Made by a program: the position numbers and the translations under genes. 64,000 bases of DNA, from the NCBI GenBank assembly GCA_022818135.1, contig JAFMSR010000017.1, forward strand, positions 40,643,398-40,707,397, in the 5' to 3' direction. Position 1 is the stretch's first letter; the number at the start of each line of letters is the position of its first letter. The notes under the pieces were generated by a model. It was not told the origin of the DNA. It did no database searches and was given only the letters and a program-made list of their open reading frames with translations. Source of the DNA: Saxidomus purpurata (Eukaryota; Mollusca; Bivalvia; Venerida; Veneridae). Below are positions 48,384-60,712 of this stretch, piece after piece.

Positions 48384-48587
48384 TTTCATGCAGGCTATAT
48401 GCAAGAAAACAGGATCATAATCTAATACAATATAAAGGTAAATATTGGAAACATAAACACAATTGGAAAGTGTAAACACAATATGACGTCACTGTCAGGT
48501 ATTTCATGACTGCACCTGATAAGATGTATCGGAATCTTGGTGAAAATAAAGCGTTGATATAAAAATCAATTTGCGTCCAATATGCAT

Positions 48588-48655
48588 TACGCAATGGTGT
48601 AGTGGTCAGGCATTTGACTACCAACCAGCGAGCCGGTTGATCTTGCTGATTTTTG
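48588..48655 (+). tRNA. tRNA-like sequence, plus strand
   Basis: A box GGTGTAGTGGTCAGGC, loop near TTTGACTACCAACC, and weak B box CGGTTGATCTTG. Confidence 0.3.
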
Positions 48656-49087
48656 TGTACATTTTAATTGTTTCGTGTATTAAAGTATTCACTACTGTCT
48701 TTGTTCAAAACGGGTTTCAAAAACTTAATAACTATTCCGTCGTCCTGCATACAGTGTTATGGAACTGAAAACGCAACGAGCAACTCACCAAAACAGCTCT
48801 AAAGATAAGATTGACTCGGCTAATATATAAGGATTTCGAAGATAACCCAGGGACAGACGGAAAAACATTCAACGGATGGGAATTTTATGTAATTTCTGAA
48901 ATGTCATGAATATCAAGATAAGATTCATACATAAACAAAAAAACACAGAACACAAGGCAAATTACTAACAATAAATAAAAACAAAAAAAGAACAGAAATC
49001 ATAGAATATATAAAAGCGAAACGGTGCATAAGATAGGCGACAAATTAAATAGAAATAGCCATAATCCTTTAAAAATTAAAATTATCT

Positions 49088-49158
49088 ATGCAGGGTTCGA
49101 ACCCATGGAACCTAGCATACAAGTTAGGCATTCTACCACACGCCACTGTCTCTGCGGG
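49088..49158 (-). tRNA. tRNA-like sequence (anticodon TGT, Thr-like), minus strand
   Basis: On the minus strand: TGGCGTGTGGTAGAATG (A box), CTAACTTGTATGCTAG around the anticodon, and a perfect B box GGGTTCGAACCC. Confidence 0.35.
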
Positions 49159-50299
49159 TGAGTTTCAGTCGGTGAAAGTATTTGTTCGATATGATAATCA
49201 ATTGAAACACCGAACACATACCCGAAAGAACCCGAAGATGTTGGCCAAGATTAATGAGTGCCAGGTAAATATTGTCGCACAATATCCCTGGTGGATTAGT
49301 AGGTATTTCAAAATGAATGAATCACAGTATTATATTGTAAATAATCATAATCAATCAATAATTTCATTAAATAATAGTTAGGAAATCTATCTATTGAAAC
49401 ACTGTTGAAAAGGTGGTTTAAGACGAAACTATTTTGCTTCTAGCTTGCGAACAAAATCTTTGGTGCATGTTAACAGTCTATTTGGCATGTTCAACTATTT
49501 TAACAAATGCACACCACGGTGCTTCCTTAAAGGGTATATTTCACAATTATGGCTAATAGCGACAGCAACTTAAAAACTGGCTCTTTTCTACATGAATTCT
49601 ATAGTTAAATAACAATCATCTTTAAACTCCCAACTGCATAGTATCTTCGTGACTTCGCTATTTCGATTTTGGAGTGAAAACATACCGTAACCGCATAGTT
49701 AACCAGAACGACATTCCGTCTGTTATCAGAACCTACATTTTCATTAAATAACCGATGAAATGACGTTTATAAATGCAATGTAGGTAAAGTATTGCCAGTA
49801 TAAATGGTATATGAGGTGTGTCACTTTCAGCGCGTTTGATCGGCTGCTTATTAAAGTAGTGCATGTCTAAACTGTGTAGTAAGAAACAAACCACTTAAGT
49901 GCCATAATGTATCTGTCGAACGTTTAAGAAGTACTTACAACCTATGCACATTAACTTAGAAAAATTGACTAAATTCTTTTTTATGATAAATTGTCGCATA
50001 TTTTTCTTTTCTTTGAAACAATATAAATCTTTGCAATCATACCAACACCAAAACTGTTGATTACTTATGTTACTTTCTATAAATATGAGATGTGATCAAT
50101 TAATCTGAAGGATTATTTAGAATTGAGGGGTAGTTCGGTTTTAAAAGTAGAAACTGCTTTTCTTGGAAACCGGGTACAATAAATGTGAGGAATTTAAAAT
50201 CCTCACATTTAGGAAACTAATAAATAGTGTGGGCTGATTGTTTTGTAAAAATGGTCTTAAAAGTAACTGACAGGTAAGGGTCTGGTCAATAGTATACGA

Positions 50300-51343
50300 T
50301 GAAGCTGGTTTATACATTCTGCAGATATCTATAAGCTGCAACTTGGTCAAGTCTGCGTTGAATGCAGTGCCATGCCGTTGTAGCCATTCCTGTGTTTGAA
50401 CTTTTCTGGAAGAGATGTTTGGACAACGATCCTCTTGCACATTATGGTATGGAGCATTATCTAATACAAGGACAGATTTCTCAGGCAACTTCAGTATAAG
50501 TTTCTCTGTCCTTGTTCATTTCATTGTGGTAGTCGCCACTTTGTGATTTTGCTTTAAATACCACTTCAGCACCATCAACAAACCCATTCTCGTTCCCACA
50601 ATGCAGTATAATCATCTGTTCTAGAAAAGAAAGAAACTTTACTATTTTAAATGAACAGTAATCTAGAAAATAGCTTTACTCAATATTAAGTACAAATATT
50701 ACAATTGTTGTAACTTTGGTGGCACATGGCATTACCTGGTAATGAAAATGGTACATGAATACCAGTATCCCGAGTCTTGCCAGCATTTACTAACGGCATG
50801 GTGACTGTGAACGAAAGTCTCATCACAGTAGAAGATAAGACGACCTTCTTCCCGTAGCTTCTTAATTGCCTTTAGGTATCGTACACGTTGTAAAATCACA
50901 TCATTCCGTTCCATCAAAACTTTTCTGTTGGATTTGCAGCGCCGGTAAGAGAAGCCCAGACGTTTCAAGACCATACGAAGATGTGACTTGCTACCACCGT
51001 ACCCTATGCTGGCTTTCAACTCTGTCAAGATATTACTCAGAGTCGGGAGAAGTTTTTTGTTTATGTACATGTTTCTGACAGCTCTCCAAACAACAGTCAT
51101 GTCAAAATCATCAAGTGAAAGCTTCTTCGAACGGTTTCCTTGTGTTGTTGGTGTCTGGCGGTTGCTTTCAGTGATCATTTTCAAAAAAGTCCTCTTGCTT
51201 AATCCAGTAATCGCATGAGTTCTTTGCGCTGGTGCTTTCAAAGATATCTGCATGCCATTTTCCTTTATAGTATTACAGAAGTTATAAACTTTTCTAACGA
51301 TTTGTTCAGCATCACCAATGAGATGTTTACTTCCCGTAGACAT
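50300..51343 (-). pseudogene. Broken IS630/Tc1-type DDE transposase
   Basis: A 203-residue frame (50,732-51,343) has an N-terminal helix-turn-helix-like stretch, a transposase middle part and the first catalytic Asp in FYCDETFVHSHH (residue 174). A frameshift near 50,765 follows. Further pieces read LHCGNENGF and SGDYHNEMN, then after a second frameshift near 50,505 the second Asp in VLVLDNAPYHN. The match stops at about 50,300, before the third acidic residue, so the catalytic triad is incomplete. This family is widespread in invertebrates as an uncharacterised transposase. Its 5' side abuts a Helentron-like element at 51,350. Confidence 0.7.
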
Positions 51344-51349
51344 TTTGCT

Positions 51350-52504
51350 TTTTAGCTCACCTGGCTACACCAGGGTGAGCTTTTCTGATCGATGATTGTC
51401 CGTCATCCGTCGTCTGTCGTCCCTCAACATTTTGATTCAAATGACATCTCCTCTGAAACCTCTAGGCCAATGTTGATAAAACTATGCAGGAATGTTCCTT
51501 GCATGAAGCTCTACCAAAATTGTTCAAAGAATTCCATTCCATGCAGAACTCTGGTTGCTATGGCAACAAATAGGAAAAACTTTAAAAATCTTCTTCTCTG
51601 AAACCACAAGGCCTAGAGCTTAGATATTTGGCATGTAGCATTGTCTAGTGGACCTCTACCAAGATTGTTCAAATTATGACCCCCGGGTCAAAATTGACCC
51701 CGCGCGGGTGGGCCCTTAGTTTTTGCATAGGAATATATACGGAAAACTTTAAAAATCTTCTTCTCTGAAACCACAAGGCCTAGAGCTAAGATATTTAGTA
51801 TGTAGCATTGTCTAGTAGACCTCTACCAAGATTGTTCAAATTATGACCCCCGGGTCAAAATTGACCCCGCACGGGGGGTCACTTAGTTTTGCATAGGAAT
51901 ATATAGGAAAAACTTTAAAAATCTTCTTCTCTGAAACCACAAGGCCTAGAGCTTAGATATTTGGCATGTAGCATTGGCTAGTGGACCTCTACCAAGATTG
52001 TTCAAATTATGAGCCCCGGATCAAAATTGACCCCACACCGGGGGTCACTTAGTTTTACATAGGCTTATATAGTAAAAACTTTAAAAATCTTCTTCTCTGA
52101 AACCACAAGGCCTAGAGCTTAGATATTTGGCATGTAGCATTGGCTAGTGGACCTCTACCAATATTGTTCAAATTATGACCCCCGGGTCAAAATTGACCCC
52201 GCACCGGGGGTCACTTAGTTTTGCATAGGAATATATAGTAAAAACTTTAAAAATCTTCTTCTCTGAAACCACAAGGCCTAGAGCTTAGATATTTGGCATG
52301 TAGCATTGCCTAGTAGACCTCTTTAAAGTTTGTTCAAATTATGCCCCTGGGGTCAAAATTGACCTTGCCCGGGGGGGGATCATTTGTTTTACAAAGGCGT
52401 ATATAGGAAAACTTATTTGGTATATAACATTATCTAGTGATCTTCCACCAGGCAAGTGGACTTGTACCAAGGTGAGCGATATAGGGCCATCTTGGCCCTC
52501 TTGT
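51350..52504 (+). mobile_element. Helentron-like element, AGCTCACCTG family, about five units
   Basis: Starts TTTTTAGCTCACCTGGC with GTCCGTCATCCGTCGTCTG. Units of about 170 bp contain CTTCTTCTCTGAAACCACAA and GGGTCAAAATTGACCCCG. Ends AGGTGAGCGATATAGGGCC, ATCTTGGCCCTCTTGTT. Confidence 0.75.
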
Positions 52505-52861
52505 TTTTGAAATGCTGAAGTGTTCACTCGTTTATATAGCAAATTAGCAAGAATTTCTCGTGCTATATGGTTAAATGTAAAAGTACAAAAACATGTATGA
52601 CCTAGAAATCGAACGGTAAACAGTATAATGTGGTCAATCTTGACTGAATAAGGTCAACCTTGTTCAGAAACACAAGTAGCAGTGCATATCAAAATTATCT
52701 ACCTGTGAATTGCTTTGAATTAGACAAATAATGACCCATTGAAAGCTGATTATTTGGTATGCAAAAAAGATGGATCCATAAACTTCGAGAACAGTCAAAG
52801 AAATAGTGCTTACAACTGAATAAAATCAATAAAGATAACCCCCCATGTGTTATATTTGATA
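52505..52861. other. Non-coding gap between two elements
   Basis: No gene or repeat boundary recognised. Confidence 0.45.
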
Positions 52862-54015
52862 TAATTATGCCCCCCAGTGGGGTGCTAGCGTTGCACCGTC
52901 CGTCCGTCCGTCAGTCGTCAGTCCGTCAGTCCGCCAGTCCGTCCGTCCGTCCGTCCGGCCCGAACTTGTGAACGCAACTCCTCTTAAACCGGATGGCAGA
53001 TTTTGCTTAAACTCCAGGGAGAACAACCAAGTTAGATGGTAGTAAAGGAAGGAATTTTCGCGGCACCAAATTTAACAAATTATGGCCCTTTTGATTTTTT
53101 CACTATATATCTTGTGAACGCAACCCTCTTAAACCGGATGGCAGATTTTGCTTAAACTTCCAGGGATGAACAACCTTAAGTAGATGGTAGAAAGAAAGGA
53201 ATTTTGCTGCGACCAAATTTAACAAATTATGGCCCTTTGTTGATTTTTTCACTATATACTAGTAGAATTTTGTGAACGCAACCCTCTTAAACCGGATGGC
53301 AGATTTTGCTTAAACTTCCAGGGAGAACAACCTTAATGGTAGATGGCAGTAAAGGAAGGATTTTGCTGCGGCCAAATTTAACAAATTTGGCCCTTTGTGA
53401 TTTTTTCACTATATACCATATAGAAATTTTGTAACGCAACTCCTCTTAAACGGGTTGGCAGATTTTGCTTAAACTTCCAGGGATGAACAACCTTAATGTG
53501 TAGATGGTAGTAAAGGAAGGAATTTTGTTGCGACCAAATTTAACAAATTGGCCCTTTGTTAAGTTTTTCACTATATACCATATAGAAATATTGTGAACGC
53601 AACCCTCTTAAACCGGATGGCAGATTTTGCTTAAACTTCCAGGGATGAACAGCTTTAATGTTAGATGGTGTAAAGGAAGAAATTTTGTTGCGACCAAATT
53701 TAACAGAATATGGCCCTTTGTGATTTTTTCACTATATACCATATAAATTGTTGCGACCAAATTTAACAGAATTATGGCCCTTTGTTGATTTTTTCACTAT
53801 ATACCATATAAAAATTGAACATATAAATTTTACATTTGTAATTTAATTTAACATGTACATAAGGTTACCTGTAGATCATTTTAGGTATATGTACAGAAAT
53901 GAAACAGTGGAATGAAAAAGTTCCACAAAAATCTTACATACAGATATGCTTGCTCTTGTTTATGAGCACATCTGCACAGTGGGGGCATCCGTGTCCTTTG
54001 GACACAATTCTAGTT
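52862..54015 (+). mobile_element. Helentron-like element, TATGCCCCC family
   Basis: Starts TTATGCCCCCCAGTGGGG, then a long (GTCC)n run; about five units of roughly 165 bp contain AAACCGGATGGCAGATTTTG. It ends CAGTGGGGGCAT, hairpin GTGTCC-TTT-GGACAC and CTAGTT. Confidence 0.75.
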
Positions 54016-55245
54016 TATTTAGTTTTATTGATAAAGAATATCATTTACTGTTCTTATAAAAAAAGAGAAATATAAATTTCGTTAACAAAAATCCATTCTG
54101 TCTGGAAATAAAGTAACTATAAATAGAATTATATTACGCACTCTATTAATGTATCGGTTGCAAAGCAACACCTGTGTTGGACGTGTTTAAAATGCGGCCC
54201 ACAGTACGGTCTTATTGTGATCCGTAGAGGTGATGTGCCTTAAGGCGATATTGGCACTCTTGGTGAGATATCAGGCAAATTTGAACCAAGTGTGCCAATG
54301 CATACCTGTCCCGTATAATTACTTTTGTTTTTGCATATGTTGAACATCGGTTTTGCTGAAAATGGGAAAAGATAAGACAAGTGGATGCAAAACACACATT
54401 CCTGCAATACTCATTCTATTTCATAAAAATAAATACCATGGCAGTTGCCCTTCTGAGCCTTTTCTAATGTCTTACATATTAATTTAGTGTCTAGTTCCAT
54501 AGTACTGTATGCTTGAATTTTTATTCTGTGCACTTTAGCTAAACTACCCAAAACCAGAAAATTACTCATTGATTTGCACTCTGATGCTATACAAAACTTG
54601 AACTGCATCTTAGCCTTTCGCCTGTTATGTTATATTTATTAGTTTCACAATGGAGTACTGTTTATAAGAATGATACATTTAAGCTTTGATGATTAGTAAG
54701 AAATTACCCAAAAGAAAATAATTAACGGACTAAAATGTATCTTTATTCTTTTCACTCTCAACCACTAGCATTTATCCCTCACAGTGCTTTGATTATACCA
54801 GTGTTTTCAGCTTAAGGTCATGGCTACTCACAGGACATTGAAGAATACACAAGCCTTTAACTCTTACCCAGCTGTAGTGGCAAGTGGTTCTGCTTTTGGG
54901 ACCAATGCAGTTGAGGATCGGCATGCGCATGCATGATCTGTATTTATTAGGGGCAGATGGTAAAGTTGCGGATCTTTGAGGTCTAGTGGTTACTTAGTAA
55001 GAGTAGCAGCTTAATGCGGATTAAGGTTTGATCCATAGTTGATCCTCAGTTAGGCAGGACATCTGATGCCATATATGTTTGCCTCACTTGGTCCACCTTG
55101 AAATGAATATTAACGGCTCTTTCTGTCCAAATTTAGTGTTTGTATCATGTATGGTGATCCTAGAGCCAATATCTATATAATACAAGGTTTGAACATTTTC
55201 TTTGCAAGTGAGCAATGTGTGAAAGACAGTAGAAATGTAAGATTC
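54016..55245. other. 3' flank of copy 5
   Basis: 54,780-55,080 aligns with the 3' flank of copy 4 (36,000-37,040) and holds the single-copy form of its minisatellite. The rest shows no gene. Confidence 0.5.
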
Positions 55246-55251
55246 TTTATT
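55246..55251 (-). terminator. Poly(A) signal AATAAA of CARD gene copy 5
   Basis: AATAAA on the gene strand within the conserved GTTGAAAATAAAGAATC block, about 350 nt after the stop. Confidence 0.5.
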
Positions 55252-55599
55252 TTCAACAAAAAGAAAAACTAAATCAACAATTAACAATTTATATAGATAA
55301 CATATGAAATTGTATTTATACATTTTAATGCCAAGTTTTAATAAATTAATCATGCCAAATTCAGGTCAACTATTTAAAGGACCCAGTCATGTAATTATGG
55401 AATATACAATGTTTCCAATGTTTTAAGAGAATCAGGATTGAATGAGGATACTAAAAGCAGATGAAACTTGTAGCTTGAGTAACCACTACCCATCATGCAT
55501 GTATGTATAACTGTTACAGTAATTTTAATAAACATTGGAGGTTGCACCTGGAAATTGCTTTGATTTAACAGAGATGGTATTTTCCAGTGTTTTAGAACA

Positions 55600-58500
55600 T
55601 CATCTCCTATTGCTTGGTGCCCTTCTCATAGCAGTTGTCACATTTCTTGGAGATTGCTGGGCATAGGCACCTTGCATTAGGGACATTCGCGGATCTGCGT
55701 AAGAAGACTGCCTTCTAGGAGACTGGCCTTGCGTATTGGAAACCCGTCTTTGGTTGTATTGTCCTCTCCTTGTTGTAGCTCCAGGTTTTCTTTGTAGGTC
55801 GTTAGGTTGTTCTAAATGTCTAGCTTCAAGTTCTTTAATTTTTGCCTCTTTTTCTTCTATCCATTTCAGTTTGATATCAGCATCTTTCTCCAAGTTATCT
55901 AAAGATGTTTTCAGATTGTTATTTTCAATTTCTTTGTCAGCAAGTGTCTTTCTCAGCTTCTTTATGTTACTCATATCCTGTTGATGCTTCCACAAATCAA
56001 AGACCATCTGATCCATCTCCTTCTGCTTTTCTTTTAGCCTATTTTCTAGGTCTTTCTTGTCGGCCAATAATCTCTCAATACAAGCATTAAGTGGTTGCTT
56101 CCTCTCTTTTTCTGGGAAAAGTTCATAGCATTTTCTGATAATCTTTGTGTCATCAGAATTTTCTAACCTATTGATAAGTTTGTCAGTTTCAGTATTTATC
56201 ATATCCCAATTTACAAAATCATCTTCCAGGTCTTCAGTGTCATCATTTTCAGATGTGATAGCAGTAAGTTTGATGAACAATTCCCTCATTTCTTCCATTT
56301 GGTTCTGAAAGGCCTCGCTTTGTTCATATGATATTTCAGACCTTGTAACATCATTTTCATCATCAGGGATACCTAATTCGTGTTGAAACACCTCATCATC
56401 AAATTGAGAGATTTGAGAGCTTCCTCTTCTAACACAGTCATAATAAACTTCACTTGTTGGGAAGTAGGCATCATTTTCATCCAAGCCCTCATACACAGGG
56501 GCATCAACTGCATCATCATTTTCAGCACCTGTTTCAGATCCTTCACTTTGTATTTCAGTTGTACGTGTAAGTTGACTTTCAATGTCATCATTTGTTGATG
56601 TGGTGACTGTAGCAGTTTGACTTTGGATTTCATCAAAACCTTGATCATAGGAGTCTGCTTCACTTTGGGTTTCATCTTTGCTACAACTTTGTGGACTTCT
56701 AAGATTAGATGTTGCAGGCACTGTTTTTCTTTGGGATTCAAATATGCCAATGGGACTCATGCATGCATCTTTGTATCTTTTTTCCTGTGGTTCTGAATTA
56801 GCATCATTTGTTACGACATTAACTGTTAGATTGTCAGTTCTATCAAATGTGACTTGTTGTTGATGTTGCTGTTGTTGGATTTGCATGGTAGTGTCAGGGA
56901 AGTAATGCTGAGAATTCTTGTCATAGAACCCAGCTGAAACTGATTCCTGTGTTGGTATAATTTTGTGTCTGGATGTTCTATGCTGGGGGTTTGGAGTAGA
57001 GACTGCCCTGTGGTTAGAGTCCAACTGATCAAATCTGGGGTACTGGTCATTACTGAGATATTTTGGCTGTGTCTCGGAGCTCTGGTTTTTTCTCTCCATG
57101 CCTGTTTATAAAAGTATTTGCTAGCTTTATATTATTATTTAAATTTTCCATGTTAAGAAAATCTTAAAAAGGAAGCATGTCCAGGAGAAAAAGAAATATT
57201 ATACTTATTAAAGGAAGCAGCTTAAAGGTGGTCAGTTACTTTTAAGCAACATTTTATGACAATTTTTACTGTTTGTATATTCTGTTAGAGATTTATTTAA
57301 TTAACAAAAACACCCATTACATAGAGTTAGATTCCTAATAGAAATTTTACATTTTATTAACTTTTATAAAATTTTGTGATTACTCCCCTTTAATATGAAA
57401 GTATTTAAAACGTTGTCAGTGAGTATTTCTTTTTTATTTCAATATAATTTCTACTTTTACATTTGAATTGGAAAGATATACAAATATTTTAACATTTTGA
57501 ACCAAAATGCAAGTTTTAAAATTACATGTAGCTTCTGAATTCATTTATTTCCAATCTATCTTGGGTGCGCACCCAGGATAGGTAAAGGGAGGTAATAATA
57601 ATTTTCCAAACTTGAATTCCTAATGAAATCCATGTAAATATATAATTTCTCAAATATAATAATATGTCTTATATTTATATCTTTCCATAGGCAAAGTATG
57701 TGTATCAAATTTTTACTTAAGATAAAATAACTGTATCTTGGTTGTGCAACCAGGATAGGGAAATCAAAACTAAAAAATACCTCCAGTGAAAATCTTACTT
57801 GAATTAAGCGCTAAGTGAACATAAATTAGTGTAAATGATCAAATGTTAAAATTTCAAACAAATCTGTTACATGGCCAAAATCTGATTATACACCTTTAAC
57901 TTTATTGATTTAGTTAAAAAGATTAAGTTACTGGTCATTAAACAGAATGCAGAATGAAGTCATTAAATGATAGTACGACAAACTTTCTTTACTGCTTTTT
58001 AATTAATTGCTTAGTGATAGAACTGACCAAAAATCTACATTCTTTTATTTATCAAATAAGTAGTGACCAGATTCTAACCTTGCTGACTTCTTTGAAGTTT
58101 TCTGTTATGCTGTTCTTCTAGTTCCTTTGCCAGCCATTCAAAATTTTCTTTTAGAATCCATACAAAGTTTTCAAATGCTTTTGGTCCTCTCTTTTCCAGT
58201 AGTTCAAGCATTTTGTATGCTCTGTCCCTAGGTGTTCCTTCAGCCTATTCATATACATTGGTAAATAAAAAAATGACTGTAATTAATGTAAAAGACAATG
58301 GACAAAACACTAATTGTAGCTATATTGGTTCTGTTTTTGCATTTTTATAAGTTGAAAAGTTGCATTTTAATGTTGAAATATCATAAACAAGGACAAAAAA
58401 TATGAAGTACAAACTTTCAATAATTTTCAGTTTGTATTAGTATTTTAGTTCATTATTATAAGTATTATTATTTTTATTATTGTTATTCATTCATTCATTC

Positions 58501-59257
58501 ATTCATTCATTCAATTGTCTGTTGTATAAATGTTATTTCTTTTCAGAAGGCCACATTGTAAATAAGTCAAATGTTTTGTACATTTACTTAATGTGTTCAC
58601 CTTCTATAAGTAAAGATTTTATTATCATTATTATTTTTATTTTTATAAGTTCTATTTTTATAATGTTATTTCCATATAAAAATAAAGACAATGTCATCTG
58701 TTATTTTCATTTTGTTTTTTATTCATTCTCAGCATAACTTTTATTTCAGTATAATTAATTTTACTGTCACATTTATTGATTTTTATGTTTAACTTAATTG
58801 TTACTAGTTTCAGGTGAAAATGACATAGAAGTGAATATGGCAACTATCATTATAATGATTAATTTAATCTATTGCAAATTCACACTCATTAATGAAAACC
58901 TTAAGATATGATATGTAAAAGGGATTTTGTTAAATTATACTTTAATTGTTGACTTTTCTAAAATAACTTATTGTAGTGAAAATACTTAATGTTGTAGAAT
59001 AATTTTGTAGTTTAAAATTGAAATTTTATTAGAACAACATATATCCGCACAAAGAATTACAGCATCAAATTTTATATGACTACAAAAATGTAGTTACAGA
59101 ATGAAAGGGAAATTTAAGTTACCTTAATGATGTCGAGCATTCCATTTGTAAAGATTTTATCCCTCCGCAAAGCCGCATAGAAGTCCTCATCCAGGATCAG
59201 CTCATCAGCTATCTTGATATGCAGACTCCGTAGGGTTGACTTCTGCCTTTTATCCAT
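55600..59257 (-). CDS. CARD and coiled-coil adaptor-like protein, copy 5 (600 aa, longest)
   Basis: Exons 59123-59257, 58079-58244 (acceptor AATAG/GCT) and 55600-57101 (acceptor AAACAG/GC) join in frame to 600 aa. The CARD is complete (RGPKAFENF in helix 5). The extra length against copies 1 and 3 lies in the disordered part, including a Gln-rich run (QQQQHQQQ) before KDACMSPIGI. The acidic segment, the conserved helical block (NWDMINTETDKLINRL), the coiled coil (about 446-537) and the basic tail (RRVSN, GQSPRR, YAQQSPRN) follow. An ATG at codon 102 opens exon 3, so a transcript starting in intron 2 could give a CARD-less product; no evidence that it does. Clean introns and an intact promoter make this the best reference copy. 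Confidence 0.87.
58484..58513. repeat. (TTCA)n microsatellite in intron 1 of copy 5
   Basis: About seven perfect ATTC units. Confidence 0.9.
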
Positions 59258-59560
59258 TCTGATTTACTATAAAATACAATGTTTTCTTGTTCAAAATCTA
59301 CAAAGTACAGCTTTTGTCTCTGGTCCAGGTGTTGTTTCTGCTCATGTCTGTGTGAAAGATTGATCTTCTTGTATTAATTCTGAGATATAAAAGTAATCTT
59401 ACATAATCTGAATTATCCCCTAAAATTTCCCTTCCATCACTTTCCTAGCTTGTGTTCTTTTACCTTAGTTCTATGGCCTGAAATAGCTAATCATTCCTTT
59501 AATCCTGCACTACTCATTTATATATAATTCACATCTATTTACAAATCCTTCACAGTAGCT
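59258..59560 (-). promoter_or_regulatory. Promoter, non-coding exon and 5'-UTR intron of copy 5
   Basis: TATA box TATATATAAATG at 59,514-59,527, inferred start near 59,490, non-coding exon ending at 59,464 (donor AAG/GTAAAAG), acceptor at 59,259 next to the ATG, and AGCTACTGTGAAGGA-type block at 59,547-59,560. Confidence 0.6.
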
Positions 59561-60712
59561 AGGCATGGGCTATGTCATCCAGGTCTTTAATATTATCTAT
59601 ACTAAGTGCATACCCTTATCTGTATCGACCCAATATTTGTCTTGCCTTTAGAATTTATTTGCATATGTCTAAAGATACTTTAAAACAGTAGCTCATATCA
59701 CATTAGAAACCTATTTTTTCCCCCAAAATTTGAGCTTCCTTAAAACTTAATCTAGTCTAAACAAACTTCTGTCTGCCAAATGTTTATTAAAGCTTAAGTA
59801 ATTAAGATTACTTTAAACCTTTTGTTCTCATTAAAAAAAAACACAACAATATGGCTGATGAAAATTATTGAAATATTGTTGGTTTTTCAGTCCCATTTGT
59901 GTTTAGTCAGTGTTCGTATTGAAAAATGACTGTATTTAGTGTTACATCTGTAAGTTATTTAAGTAAGCCTTTTGGTTTAACTTGTTTGTATCCTTATGTA
60001 AAAAGTTGTGTATGAAATTTTCTGGAATGGTAAAAATCATGTCCAAATTTTAAGAGAAATTTGGACGAAAAACCAGTAATTAGTTTCATTTTACATAGAA
60101 CAATCATAACTAAATGTGTCACCTCAGAACAAGACAAGATAATTCTGATGTCATCACTTTGGTTCCATTCCAACTTAGTAAACAAACCATGAGTAAGAGT
60201 ATTGTGCCAAATTTGATTACAAATAAAAAAACAAAAGAACATCGATAGAAGACAAAAAATTAACAAGAAGTTAATATACAGTGTGGGCAGATTGTTTTGT
60301 AAAACCGGGTCTTTAATGTTTGTTATAAAGCTGACCTACGTGTAAACCTTATGTTCAGGTGACAGCCATATTGTCTCAAAAGATGAAAAGATCTTTAGTA
60401 ATCTTGCCTATCTACATATATCTGTTACAGATAGCAGGTTTCAAGACTGATACATGTAGATTACACTGCATGTATTAGTCAAATTTGGAACATGAACATG
60501 CAGCATGCCAAAAACTGTATAAAAGTCAAGGCCAGTTGATGGCAGTTCAATTATTGTCATATATTTCTTATTGTCTATATTAATTGGGCCAAAGTTTTTG
60601 TCTGCAAATGGTTTCATGAATAATACAAATTCAAAACAAATAAGATTAAGTTTCTAATATAAAGCTTTTAGTCAGAAGTTTTCTAAGGTAAACTGACTTA
60701 AACCTTGAGTAT
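59561..60712. other. Upstream flank of copy 5
   Basis: Non-coding, partly shared with the upstream flank of copy 4. No gene. Confidence 0.5.

Larger units (their letters stand above)
47937..49301. mobile_element. TIR element, 1,365 bp, carrying four tRNA-like sequences
   Basis: Ends TACTAATCCACCA and TGGTGGATTAGTA are exact inverses. Block B (20,365-20,375) is the empty site. Four tRNA-like modules lie inside, two on each strand, and an inverted pair with TGACGTCA at 47,960-47,980 and 48,480-48,500. No protein frame. Confidence 0.65.
46226..50195. repeat. Duplicated block B', partner of 18,405-21,240
   Basis: Same order of non-coding sequence as block B, enlarged by insertions at 46,608-47,428 and 47,937-49,301, and lacking the Helentron-like insert of block B. 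Confidence 0.7.

Noticed and set aside
57540..57760. Short repeats (CACCCAGGATAGG / CAACCAGGATAGG) in intron 2 of copy 5
   Set aside because: Two imperfect occurrences only; no clear element or regulatory logic.
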